DNA from: Owenia fusiformis
Lineage: Eukaryota; Annelida; Polychaeta; Sabellida; Oweniidae
Assembly (NCBI GenBank): GCA_903813345.2
Contig: CAIIXF020000012.1
Coordinates: forward strand, 17,429,520 to 17,493,519
Reading direction: 5' to 3'
Length of the DNA stretch: 64,000 nucleotides
The notes beneath the pieces were generated by a model. It was given only the letters and a program-made list of their open reading frames with translations. It made no database searches and was not told where the DNA came from. The translations under genes and the position numbers were made by a program. Position 1 is the first letter of the stretch, and the number at the start of each line of letters is the position of its first letter. Below are positions 12,483 through 24,579 of this stretch, in pieces.

Positions 12483-13305
12483 TACTCCTTCATCACAAGT
12501 TATGATATGGTTGTAAAGTTAAACCTGCACGTTCTTTAGAAAGCAATCATGGGTTGTTACGAGGAACCTAGTGATAATATTAGCTATAATGGGGATATGC
12601 ATTGATGAGCAAATATTGTGTTTTTTAAAATACTGAGGATTGCTTGTTCAATTGCTCAGATGTTTGCCAATAACCAGCCAAAATGTCCAGAAAACCAGAA
12701 TGTCACATGATTATGACTACTAAATACATGGTGCGGTACCCAAACTGTGCATATACTATGGACGCAGTTTGAAACTCTGACAAACTGCGCGAATATTTAA
12801 AAATAGCAGACAGGGAGGACACGACTCCCATAAGGATGAAAACAACTGAAAATACGGTTAGTTTGTTTATCAGAGGATATTACCATTATGTGGAGACTAG
12901 CTTACTTTATAAGTTGTACTCAATTTTTTCCTGGTGATAACCTAGTTATCTCAATATAAGGTTCCTAATGAGCATTCATCATGTTAAAAATATACAGCGT
13001 TGCGTCATTATTTTTGTTTGTCGTAATTTGAAGTTTATTTAGCCCTTGTGTTTGCATATACTGAAAGATACAGGATTGCTGCATATATTTTACAACCTAC
13101 GTTCATCGAGATATAACTTTTGCTATCACCATGGGCTTCTAGTTGAAAGTCCATGCTATCACATGGTAGAACCATATACATGTAATCGCCACCGAATGGA
13201 CGTATGAAACTATAAAACAATGCAGAATAAATAAATGTCTAAACATGTCGTTTGAAAACACTTGTATGATGCAATGTTGAAATACGCGTAGTTTGTCAGT
13301 GTTTA

Positions 13306-14121
13306 GCCTTGCCCAAGTCGGTATTTTTTTACTAATCTGATCTTGAATTATTACCGCCTTGTACAATCCTATACATCTCCGCTGATATTATGCTAAGTTA
13401 TTCAGTGGTTTCGAGATTTCCATAATACCTACGCTATCGGGGGTATCGCGAAACCTTATTGATTCACAGATCGCGTGGACACGACGTGTGACTTCAGGCT
13501 GATTGACCAATCAAAACGTTATCAGGTTGAGCTGCATTAACAAAGCAAACTTCCCGTCTACGACTTGAAATTCAATGATCTGATCGAGTGTTTCTTTAGA
13601 GTTGCAATATCTGAATATATTATTTAATTAAATGTACATTGGAATGTAAGAGTCATTAATATAAATCAAATCATGCGATTCAATGTTGATTTAAAACTGA
13701 TTTCGCGATGAAAATGCAAGATGAAAATGTACCGAGTCATGCAGTCGTCAATCAGTGATTCAATCTTACATGTCGATCAGTTGAATTCAGCGATCGTTTC
13801 AACGTTTATCGTTGAAATCTTATCACCTCCGGTTATCCAATCGATGCTCCGGCATCCACTAAACTCTGATTGATATTTATCTGATAAAATATTTGTATTT
13901 TCATGATGAATTCGTGCAAGATTTGTTCGTGAAAAGTCCCGGTGAAAAGTGTACTTGTTTTTGACCATGCATAATAATGAGCTAACGCTACAGGGCCGTC
14001 GTTGATTGGTCAAATTTTACCGACATCAACAAACTGTCGGTAAAGCACGTGGCTTTCTCTTTGGTACAAGGCGGTCATAATAGAAATCAAAATAAGTAAA
14101 AAAGACCGACTTGGGCAAGGC
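13306..14121. mobile_element. TA-flanked TIR element in intron 1
   Basis: Left GCCTTGCCCAAGTCGGTATT and right inverse GCCTTGCCCAAGTCGGTCTT; arms about 60 bp, TA at 13304-13305 and 14122-14123. 816 bp, no transposase. Confidence 0.72.
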
Positions 14122-14312
14122 TAGTCAGTGTTATAAACTGTGTGCATAGTATGCACGCAGTTTGGATACTGCGGGTTGAAATAAGAACTTAAAATAATTC
14201 ACTGCACTGTTTCTAGACTACTGCAATTTGAGTTTCATTAAGTAACCTTTTTTTTCATTTGTTTACTATGGTTGTGCTTTGATATTATGCAGAAAAAATT
14301 AATTAGCCACTT

Positions 14313-14519
14313 CAGGCCCATAGTAGATTTGCCAAGGGGGGATTGCTTTTTCAAAAATTCCAGGGGGGTTCACTTTTGACAATTTTGGTCCAAAAAGGGC
14401 CAAAATCACCTCAAATGTGCTCAGAATGGTGAAAAACTGCATGATTTTGAAAGAGATTTTGGCCGTGGGGAGGGGGGGGGGGGGAAAGCCCACGCTCGAA
14501 CCCCCTTGCTATGGGCCTG
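14313..14519. mobile_element. Short poly-G-rich MITE
   Basis: Ends CAGGCCCATAGTAGATTTGC and inverse of CAGGCCCATAGCAAGGGG. Interior shares GTGCTCA-AATGGTGAAA and ACTGCATGATTTTGAAAGA with 23270-23420. Non-coding. Confidence 0.6.
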
Positions 14520-15255
14520 CACGTCAACTTTATATTAAGCATTTCTGGACATATTTTCATTTGCATACACGTTCTATCAGAAACATAAGGGTAATATGAA
14601 AATTGAAGCAATAAAACTGGAACTCTCGACTATATCTGCCATATAATCTGACCCGAATTAGCCACCTGATGGTGAAACTGGCGCATTTTTCTTCATAAAT
14701 AAATTTGAGTGATCAAATATTTTTTTTATATTTTGACCTGTCAAATAATGGAGAATGGGTGATATGTGCTTTAATGTCTTTTTGCATATTATGTATTGAT
14801 ATTCAAGTAATGAAATCCAATTGATCTACATTAGTTCAACATACAGTCATGTGGTTTATAGTCATACATGTATCTTAAATTGTTTTATTATCCAAAATCA
14901 TAACTGGCTAAATACACTTTAAATATATATTTAAAGTAATGCTTATATAATGAGGATAAGGCTTCAACCCTTTAACCTTAAAAACAGTTCATAAATATGC
15001 AGATGAGTTCTCATAAAAAAATTCAATTATTTCTCTTGAGATTAGCAGCATCTCCTATATAGTCATGATGATTGTTTTAAAACATTGTTTTTTGAAATAT
15101 TATGGTCAGCTGGCGCAATTTTTGAAAAAATCCAGTACATTGTCTCAAAACGCTATAGATTCACCAAAAGCCCAAAAATCGTAGAAATGCCCAATGGTTA
15201 CAAAAATTACTTTATTGACATTTTCAATGAGACCTTGTATGTTTCACTCTTTCAG

Positions 15256-15362
15256 GGGTCAACTCAAGATGTTCATCCACACAATTCAGCTCTTACAACA
15301 ACTGAAGGATTTGGAGACTCTCCCTGTGGCAGACATCATGTTGAAGCTACTTATGACTGAAG
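15256..15362 (+). CDS. HECTD4: HECTD4 exon 2
   Basis: Residues 221-257. Acceptor ctttcag, donor gtatgt, phase 2 in and phase 1 out. Translation includes MFIHTIQLLQQLKDLETL. The ATG-initiated reading of the same DNA from 15085 is not used. Confidence 0.9.
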
Positions 15363-15611
15363 GTATGTTGAGATATCATCTTAAGATCAGATTATACAAA
15401 AATAGTAGGTTATATTATGTTTTCTGTTTTTCTAAAAGTAATAGAAAGTAATATTTATACTTGTAAATGTATGGAAGTTTGACACATTCATTTTATGATA
15501 ATATAAAATTGAGACAAATTGAAAAGTTAAAGAATGATACACCCGAGTTGTCTTGAAAATAACTGCCAGAAGGTAACCTTGTTAATCTCATAACATACTC
15601 TGTGTTTCTAC

Positions 15612-15895
15612 ATAATGCTCTGATTTAGCTTTTGTCAAGATTGTCTAGTTTCTCCTAAAGTATGATCTATATACTGCAGGGGGTCCAGGCCAGCCAATTT
15701 CACTACATGATGCTCTGATTTAGCTTTTGTCAAGATTGTCTAGTTTCCTCCTAAAGTATGATCTATATACTGCAGGGGGTCCAGGCCAGACAATTTCACT
15801 ACATAATGCTCTGATGTAGCTTATTGTCAAGATTGTCTAGTCACTCCTATACCTAAGTGTGATCTATATTCTGCAGGGGGTCCAGGCCAGCCAAC
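15612..15895 (+). repeat. Triplicated intron 2/exon 3 boundary
   Basis: Three tandem copies (spacing 96 and 101 bp) of a segment running from ATAATGCTCTGATTTAGC through CTGCAGGGGGTCCAGGCCAG. Each carries an acceptor AG followed by the first ~18 exon bases; acceptor exits are at 15680, 15776 and 15877. Only the last continues into exon 3. Confidence 0.9.
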
Positions 15896-15999
15896 CTCAT
15901 TGCTAGGGAGACAACACATAGTTTGCTGGGGATACAACTGCCTGTTATTAACACATGAGAAGACACAGACTGGGAGTAAAGATAAAGACCAATCTCAAG
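15877..15999 (+). CDS. HECTD4: HECTD4 exon 3
   Basis: Residues 257-298, containing GRQHIVCWGYNCLLLTHEK, a strongly conserved HECTD4 block. Acceptor ctgcag. Two further copies of this acceptor and the first exon bases lie upstream (see repeat 15612-15895). Donor gttggt is weak but the phase (1) fits exon 4. Confidence 0.92.
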
Positions 16000-17102
16000 G
16001 TTGGTGTATTTTGTTAGTTTGTATATTTGTTTCACATACACTTACTGTGGAAAATTCTGTCTAATATATAACATATATATATATAGCATAGCTAACATTA
16101 AGGTAATTCTTCACTTTCAGAAAAATTTCAGAAAACAAGAACCAGTGTGAATTATGTTACACAGCTTGGAACAGAATCAATCTGTCATTGTCCATAAATG
16201 TGCTTCAAAATGACTTATAATACTCTAATACGCAATAAAGTTTAGCTTAGTTCAGTTTAGTTACCTCCCGTTTGAAGAGCTCTCATGTAGGGTAAAACTT
16301 TATCTACATCCGGGTTCTTAATCCCATTTGATTACACAGGGGTGCGATTTTCAATGCTGCACTGCAGCTTTGTAGTGTTGCATTTGCACATACAATAGAT
16401 ATGTATGTAATTATGATATACAACAAAGCTTTTTAACTATAATCCCAAAATCCAAAGAAATCTGAAATTGAAAATGCCATCCAATTCCAGTGACGTCACT
16501 GATTTCCCAGAAATTTCTCAGACGCCATTGAAGATAAAAAAAAAAAAATGAATAATGTAACTTTGAATCTCCGATTATCTTTCTGATTATTGAATAGATG
16601 GGATCATATAACTATGCTTGAGGGCTGATGGAAGGTTTGAAGCTGAGAAACTGTCATTTTGTCAAGATTCACGCTAGTTTTATCAGAATTTGTTGAAATT
16701 TTGTTTGAGTAATTGTCCGCCATTTTGATGCTATACATAGGCCTACACTATGATGTAATCATCGACCAATGACTTTGCAATCTCCGGACGTTTCGTTCAG
16801 AGTAATCGATTTGTTTGGCAGGCCAATGAAAATTTGTCCCTTCCGAAGCGATGCATCATTGAAGATATTCATGTAAATTACCACCTGAACTCTTATCGTG
16901 AATTGGAGTATAACTCAATGATCAAGTGTATATCATAAAATGTTAATGCAATACATTTTAAAATGTTCATTACATACATTTTACTGTAAGCTTGAAAATA
17001 TTTTGAAGAACCCCATTTCCCCATGTAAATGTATAAAAGAGTAAGGGAGTAAGGTATTGCGAGGATGTACCTCCAGAACTGAATGACTGGATTTTTCATT
17101 TT

Positions 17103-17270
17103 CATGTCACCACCACAAGTGGTGTCAGGAAGTGGTGACATATTGTTATGGTCTCCAACTTTTTTGCGTCTGGTGGTTGGTTGGTGTTCTGAGTTTTGGC
17201 ATCTTTAACAATTTGCAATAGCTAATACAAATTGATGACATTTTGTCATGTTAATGCCTTGTTGTTGTCT
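17103..17270 (+). repeat. Dispersed intronic repeat (family D), copy in intron 3
   Basis: Contains GACATATTGTTATGGTCTCC, AACTTTTTTG and GACATTTTGTCATGTTAATG. Eight copies or fragments of this family occur in HECTD4 introns, all in + orientation; no terminal repeats seen. Confidence 0.65.
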
Positions 17271-17291
17271 TATCTTTGTTTTATTGTGTAG

Positions 17292-17400
17292 GCCCTGAAG
17301 GACGTAGAAGCCTGGCTTGTGATGGCAAGTTCTTATATATGACTGATCCTCATGGGAAAGGTATTGCTAAAGTGGGAACAGGACTGCATGGAACACTGAG
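17292..17400 (+). CDS. HECTD4: HECTD4 exon 4
   Basis: Residues 298-334: GPEGRRSLACDGKFLYMTD followed by GKGIAKVGTGLHG. Phase 1 in, 2 out; acceptor tgtgtag, donor gtattt. The GKFLYMTD and KGIAKVGTG segments look like blades of a beta-propeller-like region continuing in exon 5 (inference). Confidence 0.9.
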
Positions 17401-18038
17401 GTATTTATATCTAAATAAAAAATACATTTTATTCTCTTGCTCATCAAAAAGAATTTGAAACTATGAACATTTTTTATAAAATGCTTTCAGAAAAAAATTA
17501 ACGATTTTACCTCATGTAACCATGCATGATGCAAGTGAGGCAATTCATATTATTTAAGTCCCCGTCTAAAGTTTGAAAATATTTTTTTATCATTCATTTA
17601 CTATTTATCATGACTTAAAAAGTTATTTTAGAGATTTTTGGAGAAAAAAAATTGTTGAAAAAAAAGTTGTGAGCATTTCATTTCTCAAATATTCAAATTT
17701 TTTAATCATCAAATATTTCTTAATGCATTTCAAAAAAGATTATCTTTTTAACACCAATGCAAAGATTAAATAAAGGACACCCTATTTCAATAATAAAATG
17801 CCATATTTAAAGGGCCACTTCCATGTTTTAGCATATCAAAAATATTTTGCAACATTAGTGATGTCACTAAGGTAGCAAAAACTTTTTGAAAAAAATGTGA
17901 AATTTTTTTTTCGATGTCAATCTTTTCCAAATATGGTAGACTTCAATAATAAACCAATTCTAATTGTCTAACCAGGTTAAAAGGAAGAATATATTATGTT
18001 TTAGATATCACTGTACCATTGGTTTCTATGAGAACTAA

Positions 18039-18846
18039 CCCCCCTATCACACCAAACTAGTTCTTACCCGTTCTTGCCAGTCCTACGAAAATGTCGTAAA
18101 ACGGGTTCAATCTGGCTGTGGTCGGGAAATATGTCTGAAATAATTAGCTTCTTCGTTCTTAAACAGTCTTCAATACGTCCATCTCGTTCGCAGTTCGTCC
18201 AGGTCGCACCACGTCGGTGTGCAACGTAGTAGAACGCGTCCCTTAGTCTAGAAGGTCAACATGACCTGATTACCGAATGGTATGGTCGCCATCGAATTTT
18301 GAATCGATTCAAAATTCTAGAATCACATTCCCGTCTGAGAACGTTCATAAAGTTCGTAAATAGACCTTAGAAAGTTGCAGCTACGTTCATTCCGTTCGCA
18401 CACAGTTTAAAACCAGTTTTGAAGAACGCAGTGGCAACTTGTTTGGTGTGATAGCTATATTTTTGCTAACTCGTTCATAAGCAGTGTTAAATACGTTTTT
18501 AATCAGTTTAAACCCGTTTGCAATTAGTTCTACCTCGTTCTCAACACGTCCTTAGACAGTTCAACTCGTTGTTAAAACGTCCGTAGTAGGATTGAAGTAC
18601 GACGGTTCCGTTCGTAGTACGTCCAGCTTGTCGTTAGTACGTTGTCACTCGTTCTAATTGTAAAACGTGACGACCACGAGAATATTTTGAGCATTGTCTA
18701 AGTTCTAGAGGACCTACCCGTCCGAGTACGTTCGATGAAGTTTGTAAATAGATCCCAAACGGTTCTTAGTAGGTCCAGTCCGTTCGTACACAGTTGAAGC
18801 CCGTTTTCGAGAACGTAGTGAGAACTAGTTTGGTGTGATAGTAGGG
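18039..18846 (-). mobile_element. Dimeric CGTTC/GAACG-rich element, copy 2
   Basis: Inverted copy of the 9024-9787 element, 808 bp, in HECTD4 intron 4. Retains both termini and the internal TATCACACC box (complement near 18440). The size difference comes mainly from extra CGTTC-rich sequence in the middle. Confidence 0.78.
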
Positions 18847-19367
18847 TAAAATTTTGAAATGCATTTTTCTAGGAACCATTTTCATGCACTGATGAGTTCA
18901 TTTCTCGCTTATTTATGAACCGATTTTCTTAATTTTTTCGGCAAAAAACATGGGAGGACGAATGTTATGCATTAGTATGTGGCTAATTAGAAGATATGAG
19001 TGACCTCTAAAAGTTAGTTTTAATTAAATTCACAAATTTTGGAACAAAAAATCTATCAAAAACCACTTTTTGGAATTTAAAAAATAAGTTTCACATATCA
19101 CACTTCGATAACATTGGGTAAGACTACAATATAAGCCAAAGTGGTTTAAACTTTAGATGGGGACTTTAAGCGTTTTTATAAAAGAAACTGTGAAAATTAT
19201 CTCATATGATACTATTTAATGGCCTTTAAGCTTAAAATTGCCTCGTCCATTTCATTTGCCTCACCATTAGTTTCTAAATATGCCTTTATATTATTTTCCA
19301 TTCAAGAGACTGATTTCAAGAATCTTGATGTAATGTTGATATTACCACCCTTAAATTTGTATTTCAG

Positions 19368-19512
19368 GGGATATGTCTATGCATGTAATACAGATATTGG
19401 TCCAGGTGTTTTGGCATATGGTTCTGAAAACTTGATCTATAGACCTCTGAGCTTCGATTCTGAATCAGAATCTTCAAACTTCTTCCAACTGATTGACAGT
19501 TCTACATTGCAG
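19368..19512 (+). CDS. HECTD4: HECTD4 exon 5
   Basis: Residues 334-382, GYVYACNTDIGPGVLAYG onward. Phase 2 in, 0 out; acceptor atttcag, donor gtatta. Continues the propeller-like region. Confidence 0.9.
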
Positions 19513-20138
19513 GTATTATACTGTGACAAGAAAATATACATTTTAGATCCTCCTATTTATAAAAGATACAAGGAGGATTGGCTCCCAGAATGCAATCACG
19601 ATATTTTCCAATAATGAATCCAATCTAAAGGATGTCATGATTTTCACTTCAATTTTCGAATCATGAGTTTTGGTCTATATTACATAACAAAAAATTCAGA
19701 ACACAAGATCAACGTATAAGCTCGAAACTAGACGGAATTAACAACAATATGCAAAAATATAAGGTAGTTGTAAAATGACAAAAATATCAAAAATATTGGT
19801 TCATGTATTAGTCACAAATGTTCAAGATTTACCAATCTCTATTGAATTCTCACCATTAGCATTAAAAAGGATAATATTTTTATCATTTGGTGCACATAAA
19901 CCTGAAATGGGTATTTAGTTCTTATTAAGTATAACTATTGTTTAATGCCCGTTTCCATGGTAACGTCACCTGTTTTCAAAGTAGGTATCTATCACATATC
20001 ACAGGTCAATATCTCAGCTTTCCAACGATACCAAAATATCCCATAGGGTCAGCCGACTATTAAACTCCTTTATTTAAGGACTTCTGAGGCTTGGCCTACT
20101 CGCCTATATGATGTATCATACTGTTCCCTTTATTTCAG

Positions 20139-20303
20139 TTGATCAAGACAATCCCCTTGCCTGACCAATACACAAATATCTCCACGCCAACGATTACAAT
20201 AGCACTATGTGGAGATGGAGCATACTTCTACTGGATATGGACCAGTGTACAGAATGACAAAACAAAATCACAAGATATCTACTTAGACACTTTTCAGTTC
20301 AAT
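20139..20303 (+). CDS. HECTD4: HECTD4 exon 6
   Basis: Residues 383-437 (55 full codons). Contains ALCGDGAYFYWIW, a repeat-like aromatic segment. Acceptor atttcag, donor gtaagt; phase 0 on both sides. Confidence 0.9.
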
Positions 20304-20344
20304 GTAAGTAACATGAATTTTGGAAGTTCCTTTGGCTTTTCATT

Positions 20345-20515
20345 ATGTCACAACCAGTAGTGGTAACATATTGTTATAGTCACCAACTTTTTTGTGGATG
20401 GTGTTCAACACGACATTTGATGGTTGGTTCTCAGTATTCAGCGGTTGGTGTTCTGCAGTCGGTGATTGGTGTCTGTAACAAATGGCAGGTTTGCACATTT
20501 ATGCCTTGTTATCCC
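20345..20515 (+). repeat. Family D repeat, intron 6
   Basis: Contains TAACATATTGTTATAGTCAC and GTCTGTAACAAATGGCAGGT. Directly followed by another repeat starting TTATCCCATCGAACGAAG. Confidence 0.65.
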
Positions 20516-20551
20516 ATCGAACGAAGTTCGGAGGGATATAGGGAACGCCTC

Positions 20552-20582
<31 letters not shown>

Positions 20583-20710
20583 CCGTGCAATAACTCAAAT
20601 ACTTTGGCCCGATTTTGTTCATACTTTGTACACATATACCAAATGGGGGTAGAAGTTCTGCTCAAAAACTGATTTTCAAAATGGCCGCTCATTTAAAAAA
20701 TGGCGGCCAT
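20510..20710 (+). repeat. Dispersed repeat (family E), intron 6
   Basis: TTATCCCATCGAACGAAGTT, a CTGTCTGTCCGTCC run, CAATAACTCAAATACTTTGG and AAAATGGCCGCTCATTT. Related to 28675-29390 and to a fragment near 45340. Confidence 0.65.
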
Positions 20711-20979
20711 TTTAGTGCCGATTTTACAGTAAGTTAGGTACTGCATATAAAACAGTAATAGCAATATGTTTTGAATGTAAAAAAGTTATATAGGACATTG
20801 ATTAAGCTAGAAATGTAAATATAGAAGAAATACATGGCTGCCTTTGCATGTCATTTTACGATTTTTGCTGTAACTTGAAAAGCAGTTGAGCGATTTTGTT
20901 CATATTTGGTATGTGAATACTTTAATAATAATAATAATACTGGCACACTGTCTAATGACACTTTTGGGTAATAGGCGGC

Positions 20980-21064
20980 CTACCCATCTCCCCCCCCCTT
21001 TTCCCTCCCCCCTTTCCCTCTCCCTTTTCCCTCCCCCTTTCCCTCCCCTTTCCCTCCCCTTAAT
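20980..21064. repeat. Pyrimidine-rich low-complexity tract
   Basis: CCCCTTTTCCCTCCCCCCTT-like runs, intron 6. Confidence 0.85.
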
Positions 21065-21744
21065 TTTTCACTATTGCAAGTTAGAATGATTCAGATTCAG
21101 ATTGATGTCATTGATATGTTACAAATTGTGTATTTAGACTTTGCTGCAAGAGAATTCATGGCTGATTATGTGCCTTTATTATCCCATCAAAAAGTAAAAG
21201 AGTGATTTTGTTCATATTTGATATGTGAATATTATATCTAGTAAGGATTGCATACTGTCTCGTGACATTTTGAGTAGTAAGCGGCCATTTTAAAAAATAG
21301 CCAGCATTGGCGATTTTTTAAGATTTTTTAAGAATTTTATATGTGGGTTCTTAAAAGCATACCTCTTCTGATGACAACTTGGCTAGATCAACCATTTTGA
21401 AAATGGTGGCCTTCCTTATGGGTGTTATTTTATGATATTTGCTATATTTCGTATGTAAAAATGCCAGCCATTCGATGGGATTCCCTACGCTTTGGCGTTG
21501 CCGTTGTTCTGGTTGTACATGTATGTATATTCCAGGCAGTTTATCAATGGCCATTGCGCGTGCTACTGGCAATTTGATTGGTCCATTTGCAAAATTAAGA
21601 AACATTCACACATATAACATACACCAAATTTTTAAAATTTTGGGCAATGTCTGACCTGTGTAGTTTCATTTTCCTAAAATAGCAAGACTGATTGGAAATA
21701 TTGGCTGGAAGCATGAAATTGATAAATGTATGATTATTTGGCAG

Positions 21745-21943
21745 GATGATGAGTCTTGTGTAACAGCACTTTCAGAGACAGTTGTGTTGCAAAAGAAGGA
21801 TGACTCCAACACTAAGGCCATCAATGACACCTTGTTGTCAAGGCTACGACCTTATAGTCGTGCTGCGTCTGCTGCCACTTTGGTAGCTTTAACTGGAGAC
21901 CCCCCTCCCAGTGCTGCTCTACCCAGGAAGGAAGAGGCCTCAG
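21745..21943 (+). CDS. HECTD4: HECTD4 exon 7
   Basis: Residues 438-504. Contains RLRPYSRAASAATLVALTG, then a proline/alanine-rich stretch. Acceptor tttggcag, donor gtaagc; phase 0 in, 1 out. Confidence 0.9.
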
Positions 21944-22313
21944 GTAAGCTTCACTTGAAAACATGTACAACATAATTCTGCTGTCATGGCAACACTACTT
22001 TGTTGTATAATAGTTATCACAAATAGATGTTTGAAGAAAAAGTTGCCTTAATTCAGTATTCATTGAGGAGTTTTCCTGCTAACATATTTCTTAAGGAGGT
22101 TAAGCTCTATAATACCAAAACCTAAAATGTCTATCCAAAAAGACCTGTAAGGACATGTTTTCAATTAAATGAATGTATCTGTCTGCAATATGCCTGTAAC
22201 AAGAAATCCAAATATGTGTAAATCCAATATAATTTAAGGACAGCATATATAAAACGACATATGATTAGAATTGTAGGCAGTATGTTAAGTAGTCCACACA
22301 TGTTTAATTTCAG

Positions 22314-22475
22314 TGCCTTCAAGTTGTGGCTTTACAGTGAAGACCCTTCAGAAGACACCAATATATTGTGATGGCACAACAGTTGTCATGTTGTCATCGT
22401 CAACAGGAAGTAGCAGTGCCAACTCTGCAGCAAGGTCATTGTTTGGGGGAGGGGGTTCTCTAGCAGGACTCAGAT
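22314..22475 (+). CDS. HECTD4: HECTD4 exon 8
   Basis: Residues 504-558. Contains CDGTTVVMLSSSTGSSS and a glycine-rich end. Donor gtaaga lies only 26 bp from a MITE insertion (22502). Confidence 0.9.
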
Positions 22476-22501
22476 GTAAGAAAACTTCCAAGTATTTCAT
22501 T

Positions 22502-22744
22502 CATCCTCCTAAGCAGGTATCCAGAATCCGTACCTCCTTCTTCCCTATAACCAATTTGGAAGCGCCCAATTAAACTGAATCACGTGATCTTATTATGCGC
22601 AATGACTTATACATGATTTCTGTCGCAGTATTGCGACAGCCAATCAGATTGCGAGTTCTTAATCAGGGAAAGGCTAACTGCTTATCGCAGGGGGTAAAAA
22701 GAAAGAATATATTCTGGATTTTGAAGCCCTGTGATCGGAGGATG
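22502..22744 (+). mobile_element. hAT-type MITE, copy 1 (intron 8)
   Basis: 243 bp, ends CATCCTCC and GGAGGATG, flanked by an exact 8-bp duplication ATTTCATT (22494-22501 and 22745-22752). Contains inverted TGTCGCAGTATTGCGACAG. Second copy at 33089-33338. Confidence 0.88.
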
Positions 22745-23111
22745 ATTTCATTAAGAACAGGAGTAATGATAGTATGCCAAGGGCCTTTGTGTTTTTGAGT
22801 GGTCTACTAGTGATTTTCAGTTTCTGAATTGTTTTTGAAATGTATATTCTTGAAGTCTGCAAATAAGAATGTTACATGAGTTTAGTGCACTCTTGGAAAT
22901 ACATGTACAAATGTTAATATGTGCAGAAAATTAATATTTATGAATATGAAACTTAAGACACAGAAAATTTGAAAAATGGAAAGAAAGTGAACTTCTTAGG
23001 CCACCCATGATCTGCCATGTTTTATTTATTACCATCATGAAGTTTAATATTGTGTCCTCCATCAGTACATGTATAGTTTTATATCTATATGTTTTCAACA
23101 TGTATTTTCAG

Positions 23112-23225
23112 GTCTAGCTACAAACACATGTTTCAGTGTGAATGATGGTCAGTTTCAGTCTCGCATAGATCTGGTTGATGCCCCTACCTCATCTCTGGCC
23201 AGAGATGCAGCGTTACAAACACTAG
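23112..23225 (+). CDS. HECTD4: HECTD4 exon 9
   Basis: Residues 558-596. Contains NTCFSVNDGQFQSRIDL and ends SLARDAALQTLG. Phase 1 on both sides; acceptor ttttcag, donor gtacat. Confidence 0.88.
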
Positions 23226-23269
23226 GTACATTTAATGGACATATTTGGGGGAGTGTCTGACCATAGCCA

Positions 23270-23425
23270 GGATTTGCCATGGGGGTGTTCAGTTTTCAAA
23301 AATTTTCAGGGGGGGTTCACATTTGACAATTTGACTAAAATCACTCGAGAAGTGCTCAAAATGGTGAAACACTGCATGATTTTGAAAGATCTTTTGGCCA
23401 GGGGGTGGGGGGTCGCCCCGCTAGA
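23270..23425. mobile_element. Relative of the 14313 MITE, ends decayed
   Basis: Contains AAATTTTCAGGGGGGGTTCA and ACTGCATGATTTTGAAAGAT as in the 14313 element, starting with CATAGCCAGGATTTGCC. In intron 9. Confidence 0.5.
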
Positions 23426-23525
23426 ATTGTCTTTTAGGAATACATTATCAATACAAAACTCATATCAGTACAAAACAACATGAAAGATTTCATGAATATT
23501 TGAAACAATGTTTTTAAGAGAACTT

Positions 23526-23560
23526 GTACAAGGGGTGATCCAAAAGTAAGGTGACTGTAT
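23526..23560. repeat. Possible solo mariner end
   Basis: ACAAGGGGTGATCCAAAAGT resembles the terminus of the 26366 element but diverges after 20 bp; no partner end found. Confidence 0.4.
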
Positions 23561-23771
23561 CAATCTGTGCATGAACATGTAATATTATGACAACATTTAA
23601 TAGAAATATTTTGATTTGAGACCTTAATGTACATGTTTAATATCAATTCATCCAAATTTCCACATAAAGAAATGTGAAAAATATTACCTATTTCCTCAAA
23701 AATTTGTAATTATAATCGTGAAAATTACACATAGAATTCTCATTATGCGGTACCATCTTCATGATTTCCAG

Positions 23772-23918
23772 GTGTATGCTTTGATGTGAAGAACAACATG
23801 ATCTGGACTTGCACAAATGATTGGGTCGACCAGTACCTTAATCCAGGACATCTGGCTAGTCACCACATGTTGCATAGACTTGGCCTTGAGACCAATAGAC
23901 AGATACCCGACTTTCCAA
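23772..23918 (+). CDS. HECTD4: HECTD4 exon 10
   Basis: Residues 596-645: GVCFDVKNNMIWTCTNDWVD, then GHLASHHMLHRLGLE. The 'CFD...NNMIWTC' pattern resembles the closing strand of a propeller blade. Phase 1 on both sides. Confidence 0.9.
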
Positions 23919-24234
23919 GTAAGTTACAAAAAGAGGGTGCACAAAATGTATTATATTGTGTCTAACTCCTCAAAAATATGTTCTCCTTAATTATACTGAT
24001 AAACGATATAGGGTGTGTCATGGCTAAATGACTGTATCAGGTTGCTATAAAAACATCACTGTATTGTAGTTTTGTATCAGTTCTTGCATTGGTCAGTTTC
24101 ACTTTGGTTTGAAACATTATAATGATTTAATTATTTCTATGGTAACTTGGTAAGTAAGATGTAAGCAACTTCTTTATATTACGGTCCAGAAATGAACCAT
24201 TGGGATGAGAGCTTTTCGTTGCATTCCTGTTTTT

Positions 24235-24345
24235 GTTATAGTCTCCAACTTTTTTGTGGATGATGTTTGCCGGTTTGTGTTTTGCAGTTGGCATTCAGCA
24301 TCAGTAACAAATGACATTTTGCATGTTAATGCCTTGTCTTTATTT
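24235..24345 (+). repeat. Family D repeat, intron 10
   Basis: TTATAGTCTCCAACTTTTTT ... AGTAACAAATGACATTTTGC. Ends only a few bases before the exon 11 acceptor. Confidence 0.6.
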
Positions 24346-24351
24346 TTGCAG

Positions 24352-24578
24352 ACAATTTTATGGAGACTAAACAAGTGATTGATTACCTACTTGAACATGT
24401 GTCAAGTATGTGCATTCACCAGAACAACAGTTCCCTTCTCCATAGCCCACTTGGATGTTACATTCTGCAGCAGCAACCAGCAGACCTCATCCATATAGAG
24501 CGTGTTTGTGCAATATTAGACAAGGCCTTTCATACAAGAGACGAACATATCATACGCTGCTGCCTAATCGTTTTGCAG
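24352..24578 (+). CDS. HECTD4: HECTD4 exon 11
   Basis: Residues 645-720. Contains IDYLLEHVSSMCIHQNN and IERVCAILDKAFHTRDEH. The donor is gtacag, and from its second base it coincides with the terminal repeat of a pogo-like MITE (see findings). Phase 1 in, 0 out. Confidence 0.9.
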
Positions 24579-24579
24579 G

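Noticed and set aside
19219-19614. 131-codon frame as a complete gene
   Set aside because: It extends HECTD4 exon 5 into both introns; homology is confined to 19368-19512.
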